A DNA stretch of 35,364 nt from Spirochaetota bacterium (GTDB taxonomy: Bacteria; Spirochaetota; GWE2-31-10), in contig JAKSBL010000060.1 in NCBI GenBank assembly GCA_022361115.1, positions 1 through 35,364 of the forward strand, in the 5' to 3' direction. The notes beneath the pieces are model-generated. The model was given only the letters and a program-made list of their open reading frames with translations. It made no database searches and was not told the origin of the DNA. Numbering within the stretch: the first letter of the stretch is position 1; each line of letters starts with the position of its first letter. This document shows, one piece after another, positions 18,652 through 27,957 of this stretch. The position numbers were made by a program, and so were the translations under genes.

Positions 18652-18679
18652 TTTAACTCCTTAAACTAAAAGTAACTCG

Positions 18680-19426
18680 CTATATCATTGATTCAAACTC
18701 TCCAAGATTTTCAATTAACCTATCTGGATTACTTTTTATTTCATCCCCTTCTTTATATTTTCCCGTTTTAACCAAAATAGTTTTTAATCCTACTTTTTGT
18801 GCTCCTATAATATCCGTTTGCCAATCATCACCAACCATCCAGGTTGGTAAATCAGGATTAGTAAACTTCTGTAAAGCACTGAGATAGTAATCAGCAGAAG
18901 GTTTCCCAAAAACTGGTATTTTTTTATCAATAATAGACTCAATTAACTGAACAAAAGCTCCTGTATCAATTCTCTTTTTTTGGTCGATTAAATAAAAAGG
19001 TGACCGGGAAGCAGTTATGATGGGACAATTGCTTTCAGCATGATTAATAATTAGCTGCAATTGTTGATAGGAAATATTATTTTTCTCAAAGTCTAGCAGG
19101 ATGATCAAGCCAGGATTTTTTTCATCCTGAATGGCATTTATTTGACTGATCTCTTGCTCAGAACCAATGACATAGACCCTTTCCAAATGACTGGTTTTTA
19201 TATAAAAATTAATGGAATCAATGGGAGAATAGATTTGCTCCATGTTCACCTGGATACCAGCTTTTTTTAATCTGGCTTGTTGGTGTCCAGGATTTTTTAC
19301 AGAATTGGTTGCTAATAATATTTGGTAATTCATCGATTGTAATTTAGAGATAAAAGTACCAGCATTTTTAAGTGTCTTTTCACCATTCAACAATGTTCCA
19401 TCAATGTCAATAATGTAGTTTATCAT
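18680..19426 (-). CDS. HAD-superfamily hydrolase, NagD-like
   Basis: YIIDIDGTLLNGEKTLKNA, LATNSVKNP, VFGKPSADYYLSAL, MVGDDWQTDIIGAQKVGLKTILVKTGKY. Confidence 0.88.
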   Translation of the reverse strand: MINYIIDIDGTLLNGEKTLKNAGTFISKLQSMNYQILLATNSVKNPGHQQARLKKAGIQVNMEQIYSPIDSINFYIKTSHLERVYVIGSEQEISQINAIQDEKNPGLIILLDFEKNNISYQQLQLIINHAESNCPIITASRSPFYLIDQKKRIDTGAFVQLIESIIDKKIPVFGKPSADYYLSALQKFTNPDLPTWMVGDDWQTDIIGAQKVGLKTILVKTGKYKEGDEIKSNPDRLIENLGEFESMI

Positions 19427-19808
19427 CTGAATTATCCTGATCATCATTTATTAACATTAAATTATTTATTGATTGAATCAGTTCGGTCTTTCCCATTGGC
19501 TTAATCAATAAACCTGTTCCATCAAATTTGTTTACATATTCAACAATATTTTCATCCACATAACCAGTTAGGAATAAGATTGGTAAGTTGTTTTTATCAG
19601 CCTTAATCTTTTTAAAAATTTCCAATCCATCTAAAGGCTGCATTCTTATATCACACAGTAGAAGATCATAATTGTTCTGAAAAATTTTTTCAATTCCCGC
19701 TTGAGGATCTGACTCTAAATCAATCAAAAGGTCTTCATTTTTTAACTGTAATTCAATACATTTTAAAATAGCTTCATCATCATCAATGACTAAAATATTT
19801 TTTGGCAT
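19407..19808 (-). CDS. Single-domain response regulator
   Basis: ILVIDDDEAIL, LLLCDIRMQPLDGLEIF, ILFLTGY, GLLIKPM; overlaps the start of the HAD gene. Confidence 0.88.
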   Translation of the reverse strand: MPKNILVIDDDEAILKCIELQLKNEDLLIDLESDPQAGIEKIFQNNYDLLLCDIRMQPLDGLEIFKKIKADKNNLPILFLTGYVDENIVEYVNKFDGTGLLIKPMGKTELIQSINNLMLINDDQDNSDDKLHY

Positions 19809-20216
19809 ATTATTCCAATCGTTATTTACTTTTTATATGAATCCATACTATCAATTATTACAACAGATACCAAGAAATTAATTTATTATTTGATTTTGTT
19901 ATTTTTTTTATTAAAATTACGGCAAAAATCATCACATTGACCTAGCTTAAAATGAACTACATAATTTTTACAAAATAAACTGATTTGCTATACAAAATGA
20001 ATCACAAAGTACAAATCAAGCGGAAACATTAGTCCTGGAATCGGTGTTTATTGTATATTAAAAACGGGATTGCCGACATGACTGGAAGCCATGATCGCCA
20101 TGATCCGGATCAAGATTATTATCCTTGGACTTGTTTGAGCAAATGTGAGTTTTAGTTCAGGGTCGTAAACCAGACAACAATGTCGGTTGTACTTCAGGAT
20201 ATGAGGTAAAAACAAA

Positions 20217-21569
20217 CTAAGAATGGACCGAGCCCTTCCTGGTTGAAAGCTCCGTGAGGAGAGAATGCAAGGCAGATACAGTTCTCTTAATCTCATCATT
20301 CTCAATCAAAAAAGCTACATTAATCTCAGATGCACTTTGAGAAACCATAGTTGCTTTGATCTGCATTTCTTTAAGTTTATTAAAAATAAGCCCTAATACG
20401 TTCGGATTCCCTTTTAACTCTTCTCCAACTACACAAACCAAACATTTATTTTTCTTAATAGATACAGTTCCCAAAGCAGAGCATTCCTGTACAATTTGTT
20501 CCAATTGCTCATCTGTATAAGGTTTATCCAGAACAAATGAAATACTGGATTCACTAGTGGCAGCAATATGGATATCTTTATGTAGCTCAATAAGTTTGGT
20601 TAAAGCAGTATTGAGTAATTGGGCAGTAGAGCGAAATTGAGGAGCCACAATATTAATTAAACTTAGATTTTCCTTATATACAATGGATTTGGCAATTCGG
20701 TCACTCAATTGAGAAGTGGTTAAAATTAAAGTCCCTTTTTCTTGAGGTTTTGCAGAATTAAGGACTTTAATGGGAATCTTTTTTTGTACTGCAGGCATCA
20801 AAGTTGCCGGGTGGAGGACTTCAGCTCCATAAAAAGCTAATTCACTAGCTTCCTGAAAAGACATAACCGGCAGATTTGCTGCTTCAGAACAAACAGAAGG
20901 ATCAGCAGTCATGACCCCATCAACATCTGTCCAAATCTGAATTTCTTCCACATTTAAAGCAGCTCCGATAATGGACGCACTGAAATCACTACCACTTCTC
21001 CCTAATGTAGTAATTTTCCCTTCATTACTACGACCTAAAAATCCAGTAATCACAGGAATCCCAGTTAAAGACAGAATATTTTTGGCAATTCCCTCATCAA
21101 TATCTGATAAAGGATGGGCACTGCCATGATGATTATCAGTTAATAAACCAATATCATAAGAATTAACCTGGACAGCAGGATAGCCTCTGGCACTAAGAGC
21201 AGCTGCAATAATAGCGGAAGAAGCTCGTTCACCAAAAGAACAGATATAATCCATAGTTCTGTAGGTTAATTCTTTTACTAATTTTACACCATGAATAATC
21301 TCATTCAGCTCCAGATATAGTGTCGTTAAAAGTTGCTTATCCAGTTTTAAATCAGCAATAAGTTGATTATGAAAATCAATAAAACTATTTGTTTCATTAT
21401 TACCTTCAAGTGCACTTTCTGCCATACTAATCAATCCATTTGTGGTTTTTCCATGAGCCGAAACAATTACAGCTGGATTTTTACTCTTCTGATCAGCAAT
21501 AATATTTATACATCTTTCTATTTTCTCAGCAGTTCCAATAGAACTTCCACCAAATTTCATTACAATCAT
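20217..21569 (-). CDS. lysC: Aspartate kinase
   Basis: VMKFGGSSIGTAEKI, SFGERASSAIIAAAL, TTLGRSGSDFSASIIGAAL, WTDVDGVMTADPSVC, FYGAEVLHPATLMPA, two ACT-like regions. Confidence 0.95.
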   Translation of the reverse strand: MIVMKFGGSSIGTAEKIERCINIIADQKSKNPAVIVSAHGKTTNGLISMAESALEGNNETNSFIDFHNQLIADLKLDKQLLTTLYLELNEIIHGVKLVKELTYRTMDYICSFGERASSAIIAAALSARGYPAVQVNSYDIGLLTDNHHGSAHPLSDIDEGIAKNILSLTGIPVITGFLGRSNEGKITTLGRSGSDFSASIIGAALNVEEIQIWTDVDGVMTADPSVCSEAANLPVMSFQEASELAFYGAEVLHPATLMPAVQKKIPIKVLNSAKPQEKGTLILTTSQLSDRIAKSIVYKENLSLINIVAPQFRSTAQLLNTALTKLIELHKDIHIAATSESSISFVLDKPYTDEQLEQIVQECSALGTVSIKKNKCLVCVVGEELKGNPNVLGLIFNKLKEMQIKATMVSQSASEINVAFLIENDEIKRTVSALHSLLTELSTRKGSVHS

Positions 21570-21817
21570 TTTTTTATCCTGGCCCTTAAGTATTACAAAA
21601 ATAATAACAACATTTAGAGCATCTGTCAATTATGAGAAAAAATCTTCTGCACAATAGCAACCACAATCAAATTTTGTATCAAAGTCTGGGTATAATGAAA
21701 ATAATATGAAAATAAATAAGCCTAACTGGTTACAAGAACTAAGATTATCAACCAATTTTTGTCTTATAATCTTCTGTAACTAAAACACTTTAAACGAATA
21801 TAGAAAGGAATAAATTG

Positions 21818-24800
21818 ATGGCAAATAACATAAAAAATTTTACAATTTTTCCAATTGGCAAGGCTGAAAGTTATTTAGCTCAACCTGCACTAGTTGTGGA
21901 AAAAAAATATTGGCCAGCCTTAAAACAACTGGAAAAATTCAGTCACTTATTGGCGTTCTGGTATGTTGAAGAATCTTTAATAGCTTCAGATGAATCAAAT
22001 AGCGGTTGGTTTGCAAAAAAAGGGGGTAGAAGGCCTAATCCTCTAATAATGACAACCTGTCGAATTGTGGATATTGATTTTCAACAAGGAAGAATAACTG
22101 TAAATCGTCTGAATATTCCTCAGTCGGCAATTTTAATTGATATCAAAGCTTATATTCCAGTTAGTGATCGTGTTAAAAAATCACATCAACCGGACCACTC
22201 TGATCAACTATGGTTCAATGATACTCAAGAAAAAGAATGGCAATATCATCATAAGAGTATCAGGAAAAAAGAACAAAATTTAAACAAACTGGGAAAAACT
22301 TTGAAAAAACAAAACAAGACGATTATTCAATTAGATCCTCAGTATGTTCAAGGTTTAACAGGAATTGATCAGTATTCCCATGTGCAAGTGTTATTTTGGT
22401 TTGATCGACTGGATGGCGAGAGATTTCGAAAAATTTTACAGTGTCATCCTCCCTATCATAAACAAACGACAACAGGAGTTTTTGCCTCTCGTTCTCCGGT
22501 ACGACCAAATCCAATTGGGCTTTCTACTATCAAGATTCATCAAACCAATGAACAGGAAGGTTGGTTAGAAGTAGATGATTCTGATTTTTATGAAAATACC
22601 CCTATCCTGGATATACAACCCTATATTCCTGCTTTTGATCGGGTAAGTTCAGTCACTGTTCCCCCCTGGCTATCCCATTGGCCAGCCTGGTATCCCGAAA
22701 GATCTGCAAAAAATGCTGAACCAGATCAGCTTTTCCCAGCAGATGTAGATATGCTATCAGAAATCGTAATCATTACTGATAAATCTCCAATAGCTGTGGA
22801 TAGCAATGAAGAAAAACCTATTGATCAATCTGCCAATTATTCAGAAAAAGATAAAATTGCTATTATTGGTGCCAGCAAACATAATTTAAAAAATATTTCT
22901 CTTAATATTCCGAAAAACCAATTAGTTGTTATTACTGGTGTGAGTGGAAGCGGTAAATCTTCTCTAGCATTTGATACCATTTATGCAGAAGGCCAGCGTG
23001 GCTATTTAGAAAGCCTCACTACCAGTGAGCGACAACTTTTTCATCAACTTGCCCATCCCCAAGTAAAACAGATTAAAGGTTTAATCCCAACAGTGGCAAT
23101 TGAACAAAAAAGCCTAAACCGCTCACCCCGTTCTACTGTTGGCACTATCACAGGCATTTATAACCTTTTTAGAGTCCTGTTTGCAGAAGCAGGTTTAAGA
23201 CATTGCCCCCAATGTGGAAGAGCCGTTAAACCAGTGACCATCTCTGAAACTCTTTTTTTACTTAAAAATCTTCCTGTTCAGACACAATTTAACCTGTATT
23301 ACCAGGAAGAAGATTTAGACTCGCTTCAAGATATATTAATCGGTAAATATACTGTACCAGATAAAAATGATTCAACTTATGAGAAAAAAATTCATGAAGC
23401 AATTAAGCAAGCATTTAACAGTAAAAGAACGGTTTTAAAGATAGAAATACAAGAGGGAAGTATCCACTATCTGTCGCCCCGTCAGCTCTGTGTACATTGT
23501 GATCAATTGTTTTTTGCTCTCTCTCCATCACAATTCAGCTTTAACAGCCCAGATGGTATGTGTTCAGAATGTAATGGATTGGGAGTAAAAATGATTGTAA
23601 ATCCTGATCAAATTATTAGCAGCCCAGAGCTCTCATTATTAGACGGAGCTTCCCGCTGGTGGGGAAAACTAAAAACAAAAAAAAGAAATGCCAACTGGTT
23701 AACCGGAGAAATTTTAGCCCTGGCTGATGATCACAGTGTTGATCTATCTTTACCCTGGAATCAATTACCAGAAGAATTCAAACATCAAGCACTTTACGGC
23801 AATAATGGCAAGGTTCTTCATTATGAATACCATACCGATAAGGGCCGGTCGGGCTTTATTGACCGCCCGGTTTATGGAGCAATTCACAATATCAATCGCT
23901 TACTGGAAGACCCCAAAGGAAAAGCTAATCAACAATTGTATTTACAATTTTTAAGCCAGCAAACCTGTCCAGTTTGTCAAGGTGAAAGATTAGCGCTGGA
24001 ATCCCGATTGGTCACTCTTGGCGGGAAAAGATTGCCTGTATTAACCAAAATGACTATCCAACAAGCATATGACTGGCTCAACACTCTTCCGGAAACCTTA
24101 ACTGTAAGGGAACAAAAAATTGCTTTTGAAGCAATACAGGAAATTACTAAGAAGCTGAATTCCTTAATTCAGGTTGGATTACATTACCTTAATTTGGATA
24201 GGGCAACCAATACCTTATCCGGTGGTGAGGCTCAACGGGTAAGATTATCTTCACAATTAGCAGGCCATTTAAGTGGATTACTCTATATCCTGGATGAGCC
24301 AACTATCGGCCTCCATCCACGTGACCATCAGGCACTGATCAGAACCATGAAGGGATTAAAAAATAATGGCAATAGTGTACTGGTTGTGGAACATGACGAT
24401 CAAGTGATGAAAGAAGCGGATTGGATTATCGATATGGGTCCACAAGCAGGATCATATGGCGGCGAACTTGTTGGACAGGGAACACTTTCAGGAATCTGTC
24501 AAAATACCCAATCCCTAACTGCAGCTTATTTAAATGGAAATAAGCAAGTTGGGTTTACAAATCCAAAAAAACGAACTCCTAAAGGTTACCTGACAATAAA
24601 GGGAGCTAAGCTTCATAATCTAAAAAACATAGAAGTCAGTATTCCTCTGGGGGTCTTCACCTGTTTCACTGGTGTCAGTGGATCGGGAAAAAGTAGTCTG
24701 ATCATCCAAACACTTTACCCGGCACTTGCAGGTAATCCGGATGAAAAAAAAAGAGCTGCCCAATATTATAAAAGGATCAGTGGTTCCGATCAATTGGATA

Positions 24801-25561
24801 AAGTGATTCATATCACACAAGAAGCCATTGGCAGAACCCCCCGTTCCAACCCTGCTACCTATACAGGTGTTTTTGATGAAATCCGTAAAGTTTTTGCCAG
24901 TACACCTGGTGCTAAAGAAAACAAATACCAAGCTGGTCATTTCAGCTTCAACAATAAGGAGGGCTATTGTACTGCCTGTGAAGGAAATGGCAAACAGATT
25001 ATTAATATGCATTTTCTCCCTGATGTATGGATTACCTGTCCTGAGTGTCAGGGTAGCCGATATCGGACAGAAATCCTAGACATTGTTTTTCAAGATAAAA
25101 ATATTGCTCAAGTACTGGATATGGAAATTAGGGAGGCAATAGAGTATTTTACAGATCATCCTAAAATTTGTCATATTCTCAATATGCTCTGTCAGGTAGG
25201 ACTGGATTATATTAAGTTAGGCCAGAGTGGCTTAACCCTATCTGGAGGTGAGGCACAGCGAATAAAGCTGGCAAAAGAGTTGTGTCGTCCTGATTCTGGC
25301 AATACCCTCTATATTCTGGATGAACCAACAACTGGTCTTCATTTTGAAGATATGCAGAAATTGTTAACAATTATTAATCAACTGGTAGAACATGGCAACA
25401 CCGTTGTCATGATTGAACACAATACCAGTATGATCAGAAATGCAGACTGGATTATTGATCTAGGGCCAGAAGGAGGTGATGCAGGGGGGGAAATGATAGC
25501 TGCTGGGACTCCAGAGGATTTAAAAAAAATTGAAAATTCTATAACCGGGCAGTTCTTATAA
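21818..25561 (+). CDS. Fusion: two tandem TrmO/TsaA (UPF0066)-like domains followed by a UvrA-type tandem ABC ATPase
   Basis: Domain 1: GWFAKKGGRRPNPL...LIDIKAYIPVSDRV. Domain 2: YSHVQVLFWFDR...GVFASRSPVRPNPIGLS...TPILDIQPYIPAFDRV. UvrA part: ITGVSGSGKSSLAFDTIYAEGQRGYLESL, CPQC, CVHC..CSEC, NTLSGGEAQRVRL, YILDEPTIGLH, FTGVSGSGKSSL, CTAC..CPEC, LTLSGGEAQRIKL, YILDEPTTGLHFED. ATG 7 nt after GGAA. Confidence 0.93.
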   Translation: MANNIKNFTIFPIGKAESYLAQPALVVEKKYWPALKQLEKFSHLLAFWYVEESLIASDESNSGWFAKKGGRRPNPLIMTTCRIVDIDFQQGRITVNRLNIPQSAILIDIKAYIPVSDRVKKSHQPDHSDQLWFNDTQEKEWQYHHKSIRKKEQNLNKLGKTLKKQNKTIIQLDPQYVQGLTGIDQYSHVQVLFWFDRLDGERFRKILQCHPPYHKQTTTGVFASRSPVRPNPIGLSTIKIHQTNEQEGWLEVDDSDFYENTPILDIQPYIPAFDRVSSVTVPPWLSHWPAWYPERSAKNAEPDQLFPADVDMLSEIVIITDKSPIAVDSNEEKPIDQSANYSEKDKIAIIGASKHNLKNISLNIPKNQLVVITGVSGSGKSSLAFDTIYAEGQRGYLESLTTSERQLFHQLAHPQVKQIKGLIPTVAIEQKSLNRSPRSTVGTITGIYNLFRVLFAEAGLRHCPQCGRAVKPVTISETLFLLKNLPVQTQFNLYYQEEDLDSLQDILIGKYTVPDKNDSTYEKKIHEAIKQAFNSKRTVLKIEIQEGSIHYLSPRQLCVHCDQLFFALSPSQFSFNSPDGMCSECNGLGVKMIVNPDQIISSPELSLLDGASRWWGKLKTKKRNANWLTGEILALADDHSVDLSLPWNQLPEEFKHQALYGNNGKVLHYEYHTDKGRSGFIDRPVYGAIHNINRLLEDPKGKANQQLYLQFLSQQTCPVCQGERLALESRLVTLGGKRLPVLTKMTIQQAYDWLNTLPETLTVREQKIAFEAIQEITKKLNSLIQVGLHYLNLDRATNTLSGGEAQRVRLSSQLAGHLSGLLYILDEPTIGLHPRDHQALIRTMKGLKNNGNSVLVVEHDDQVMKEADWIIDMGPQAGSYGGELVGQGTLSGICQNTQSLTAAYLNGNKQVGFTNPKKRTPKGYLTIKGAKLHNLKNIEVSIPLGVFTCFTGVSGSGKSSLIIQTLYPALAGNPDEKKRAAQYYKRISGSDQLDKVIHITQEAIGRTPRSNPATYTGVFDEIRKVFASTPGAKENKYQAGHFSFNNKEGYCTACEGNGKQIINMHFLPDVWITCPECQGSRYRTEILDIVFQDKNIAQVLDMEIREAIEYFTDHPKICHILNMLCQVGLDYIKLGQSGLTLSGGEAQRIKLAKELCRPDSGNTLYILDEPTTGLHFEDMQKLLTIINQLVEHGNTVVMIEHNTSMIRNADWIIDLGPEGGDAGGEMIAAGTPEDLKKIENSITGQFL

Positions 25562-25616
25562 GAATGAATAAAACTGAAACCACGATGATCCTTAAAATAT
25601 AATGATATTCAATAAT

Positions 25617-25662
25617 AAAAAAATGACACATTAAATACCCACTATTCTTTGTGTCATTTTTT
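25617..25662. terminator. Bidirectional rho-independent terminator between convergent genes
   Basis: AAATGACACA (25621-25630) / TGTGTCATTT (25650-25659) with flanking A- and T-runs. Confidence 0.8.
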
Positions 25663-25678
25663 AGTTTTTTGACTTTAT

Positions 25679-26824
25679 TTAAAAATCAGCTTCTTCCAAA
25701 GCAGGAAGAGTATCCTCAATAGTGATATATGGATAGAGGACTACCAATTTACCTTTTTTTCCCTTTTCTTCATAGTCGATTTCCACAATACAAATCATAT
25801 CTTTAGGAGGAATTATCTGTAAAATCTTTTCCAGAGAAACTGCTTTTTGTACCAGATCTGGTTCAATATGCCCAACAAATTCCCAGGCTTTTTTGCAGGA
25901 AATCTCAAAAATATCCTTATTGGTAAAACTATTATCTTGTTGGTAAACCAGTAAAAAGTAAAAATCCTGTACTCTTAAAGGTTGACAAAATTTATTTATC
26001 TGGTCTATCTCTTTTTGAGTCAATTTATAATCTGCGCTCTCTAAGTTGACAAAATTACCAATCTTTACCTTACTTTTTCCTTGATAAAATTTGTATTGAT
26101 CCACTTTAAAAGATTTTGCTTGCTTCCAAAATTCTTCATAAGTTAATTGATCAACACTTTTAATCCTGGCTTTTAATGGATTTTTACTATTAAAACTCAC
26201 ATTGTTAATCAATCTGCTGTGTATTTTGCAAAGATTTGTTATCTGCCTTAGGGAAAACTTATCTGGCCGCATAAAATCATAGAGTTTGTAATTCAAATCA
26301 TCCTGATCATCTTTTAAAATATTGCCAGTAGACTTATATGGATAAAGAGCACTTTCCAGATCTTTTAAACCAATCACTGAAGTAGTATAAAAAACAAAAT
26401 TTTCATCACGAACTCCTACTTTACCTCTGGCAATTTCTGAACTAGAAATAAATAAGCTAACCTCGTCATCAATGTGATTTCCAAAATAGATAACACTTCC
26501 TTCTTTAATCTGGAAAAGTTCTTGGGAAGTTACTTTTTTTTGAGAAATCACCACTTCTCCCTGGACAATATCCAGTAACTGTTCTTTTACCCCAGGATAG
26601 GTATAATTTTCTTGATTTACATCTAAAGAGGCTACACGAAAACCAAAATTTTGGTCAACAACCACCAGTTCACCTCGGGCAACAGCCTGATTGTTCCAAT
26701 AAAGAACTTGCGGACGACCGGCAAGAGCAGTGGTTAAAATCAAATCTCCAGCTTTTAAATGAGCCAGTTCAGATAAAGAAAAGTAATTATTTCCTAAAAC
26801 AATTTTTAAAATATGTTCCATCAT
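25679..26824 (-). CDS. Flagellar-switch-like protein with permuted order: two SpoA (FliN/FliM C-terminal) domains then a FliM-like core
   Basis: SpoA1 IVLGNNYFSLSELAHLKAGDLILTTALAGRPQVLYWNNQAVARGELVVVDQNFGFRV; SpoA2 VQGEVVISQKKVTSQELFQIKEGSVIYFGNHIDDEVSLFISSSEIARGKVGVRDENFVF; FliM-like LYDFMRPDKFSLRQITNLCKIHSRLINNVS...SVDQLTYEEFWK...EKILQIIPPKDMICIVEI...LYPYITIE. Confidence 0.75.
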   Translation of the reverse strand: MMEHILKIVLGNNYFSLSELAHLKAGDLILTTALAGRPQVLYWNNQAVARGELVVVDQNFGFRVASLDVNQENYTYPGVKEQLLDIVQGEVVISQKKVTSQELFQIKEGSVIYFGNHIDDEVSLFISSSEIARGKVGVRDENFVFYTTSVIGLKDLESALYPYKSTGNILKDDQDDLNYKLYDFMRPDKFSLRQITNLCKIHSRLINNVSFNSKNPLKARIKSVDQLTYEEFWKQAKSFKVDQYKFYQGKSKVKIGNFVNLESADYKLTQKEIDQINKFCQPLRVQDFYFLLVYQQDNSFTNKDIFEISCKKAWEFVGHIEPDLVQKAVSLEKILQIIPPKDMICIVEIDYEEKGKKGKLVVLYPYITIEDTLPALEEADF

Positions 26825-26836
26825 TTAGCTCCTTAC

Positions 26837-27388
26837 TTAATGAAGTAAATCATCAGAATTAGGTTTTATTATATCTCTAGCTAGAAAATATTTATTATAT
26901 TCAGAGAAATTAAAATTTCTCATTAAGTCACTATCTTTTAATAATTCACTGTTAACCTGCTGCTGGTTACTTTCCAATATTTTTATCAATAAATCTTTTG
27001 CAGCTCCTTTTTTAATATAGAATTCCTGTCTGATTCGTATAATAGCAGATGATTGTTTTAACTCTTCCAGCTGGTGATCAGTAAGTGATAATATTTCAAC
27101 CAGCTGTTGAAGGCTGATCAATCCTAATTCTTTTAGTAAAATGTTTTGCTCTCGTTGTACTTTTAAACCAGCGATCCTTTTATTCAATCTTACAGTTAGT
27201 TCCTGAGCAACAGGATTTTCTAAATGAGTTTTTGCTATTAATTGAGAATACTTTTTATGCTGTTCTAATTGATCCTGACAAAAATTACAATTTTTAAGAT
27301 GTTCTAAAAAATCTTTTTCTTTATTGCTAGATAATTGTTCATCAATATAATCAAAAAAATACTTCTCATATTCTAAACACTTATTCAT
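26837..27388 (-). CDS. zf-HC2-type soluble anti-sigma factor
   Basis: FLEHLKNCNFCQDQLEQH (H-x3-C-x2-C) near the N-terminus; start overlaps the ECF sigma stop; no TM segment seen. Confidence 0.7.
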   Translation of the reverse strand: MNKCLEYEKYFFDYIDEQLSSNKEKDFLEHLKNCNFCQDQLEQHKKYSQLIAKTHLENPVAQELTVRLNKRIAGLKVQREQNILLKELGLISLQQLVEILSLTDHQLEELKQSSAIIRIRQEFYIKKGAAKDLLIKILESNQQQVNSELLKDSDLMRNFNFSEYNKYFLARDIIKPNSDDLLH

Positions 27389-27920
27389 ATTGACTCCTTA
27401 AAGCAGAATAAACTCTTTCTCTTGCTCGATGAATAATGGTTTTTACCGTTCCTAAAGGTTTATTTAGTATTTCTGCAATACTTTGATAATCATACCCTTC
27501 CATATCTTTAAGAAAAAGAGCAGTTTTCTTGATTTCTGGCATGTTTTCTAATAACTGGTAGTAATCCCGGTATATTTCCTGTTTATCTAATTGATCCTGG
27601 ATATTTCTTTCATCTCTGATTTGATCGACTGGATATTCTTCATCTGACAAAGTCTCTGGTTTCATTTTTCTTAAATAATCAATACAACGACTCCTGGTGA
27701 TAGTAAATAAATAAGTACTAAACTTGGCCAGATGAATATAGGTTTTCCGATTTCTGTAAAGGGATAGAAATACTTCCTGAAAAATATCTTCTGTTTCCAT
27801 AGAATTTCCAATAAGGGTATATATAAAACGGTATACCGACTGCTGGTATTTCTCATATAACAGATTAAAAGCTTCGGTATCACCCTTTTTTATTAATATC
27901 ATCAGTTCTTGATCAGTCAT
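27381..27920 (-). CDS. ECF-family RNA polymerase sigma factor
   Basis: DTEAFNLLYEKYQQSVYRFIYTLIGN...EDIFQEVFLSLYRN, region 4 YDYQSIAEILNKPLGTVKTIIHRARERVYSAL; start at MTDQELM. Confidence 0.92.
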   Translation of the reverse strand: MTDQELMILIKKGDTEAFNLLYEKYQQSVYRFIYTLIGNSMETEDIFQEVFLSLYRNRKTYIHLAKFSTYLFTITRSRCIDYLRKMKPETLSDEEYPVDQIRDERNIQDQLDKQEIYRDYYQLLENMPEIKKTALFLKDMEGYDYQSIAEILNKPLGTVKTIIHRARERVYSALRSQYE

Positions 27921-27957
27921 ATTTTTCCTGATAATTTTTATTCCTATTTTATACTTA

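Noticed and set aside
20048-20305. 85 aa minus-strand ORF over the patch next to lysC
   Set aside because: Overlaps the 3' end of lysC, has no RBS or family resemblance, and low-complexity I/M runs suggest a non-coding frame.
24620-25012. 130 aa ORF antisense to the UvrA part of the fusion
   Set aside because: Lies opposite highly conserved UvrA motifs; no RBS or family match, so a shadow ORF.
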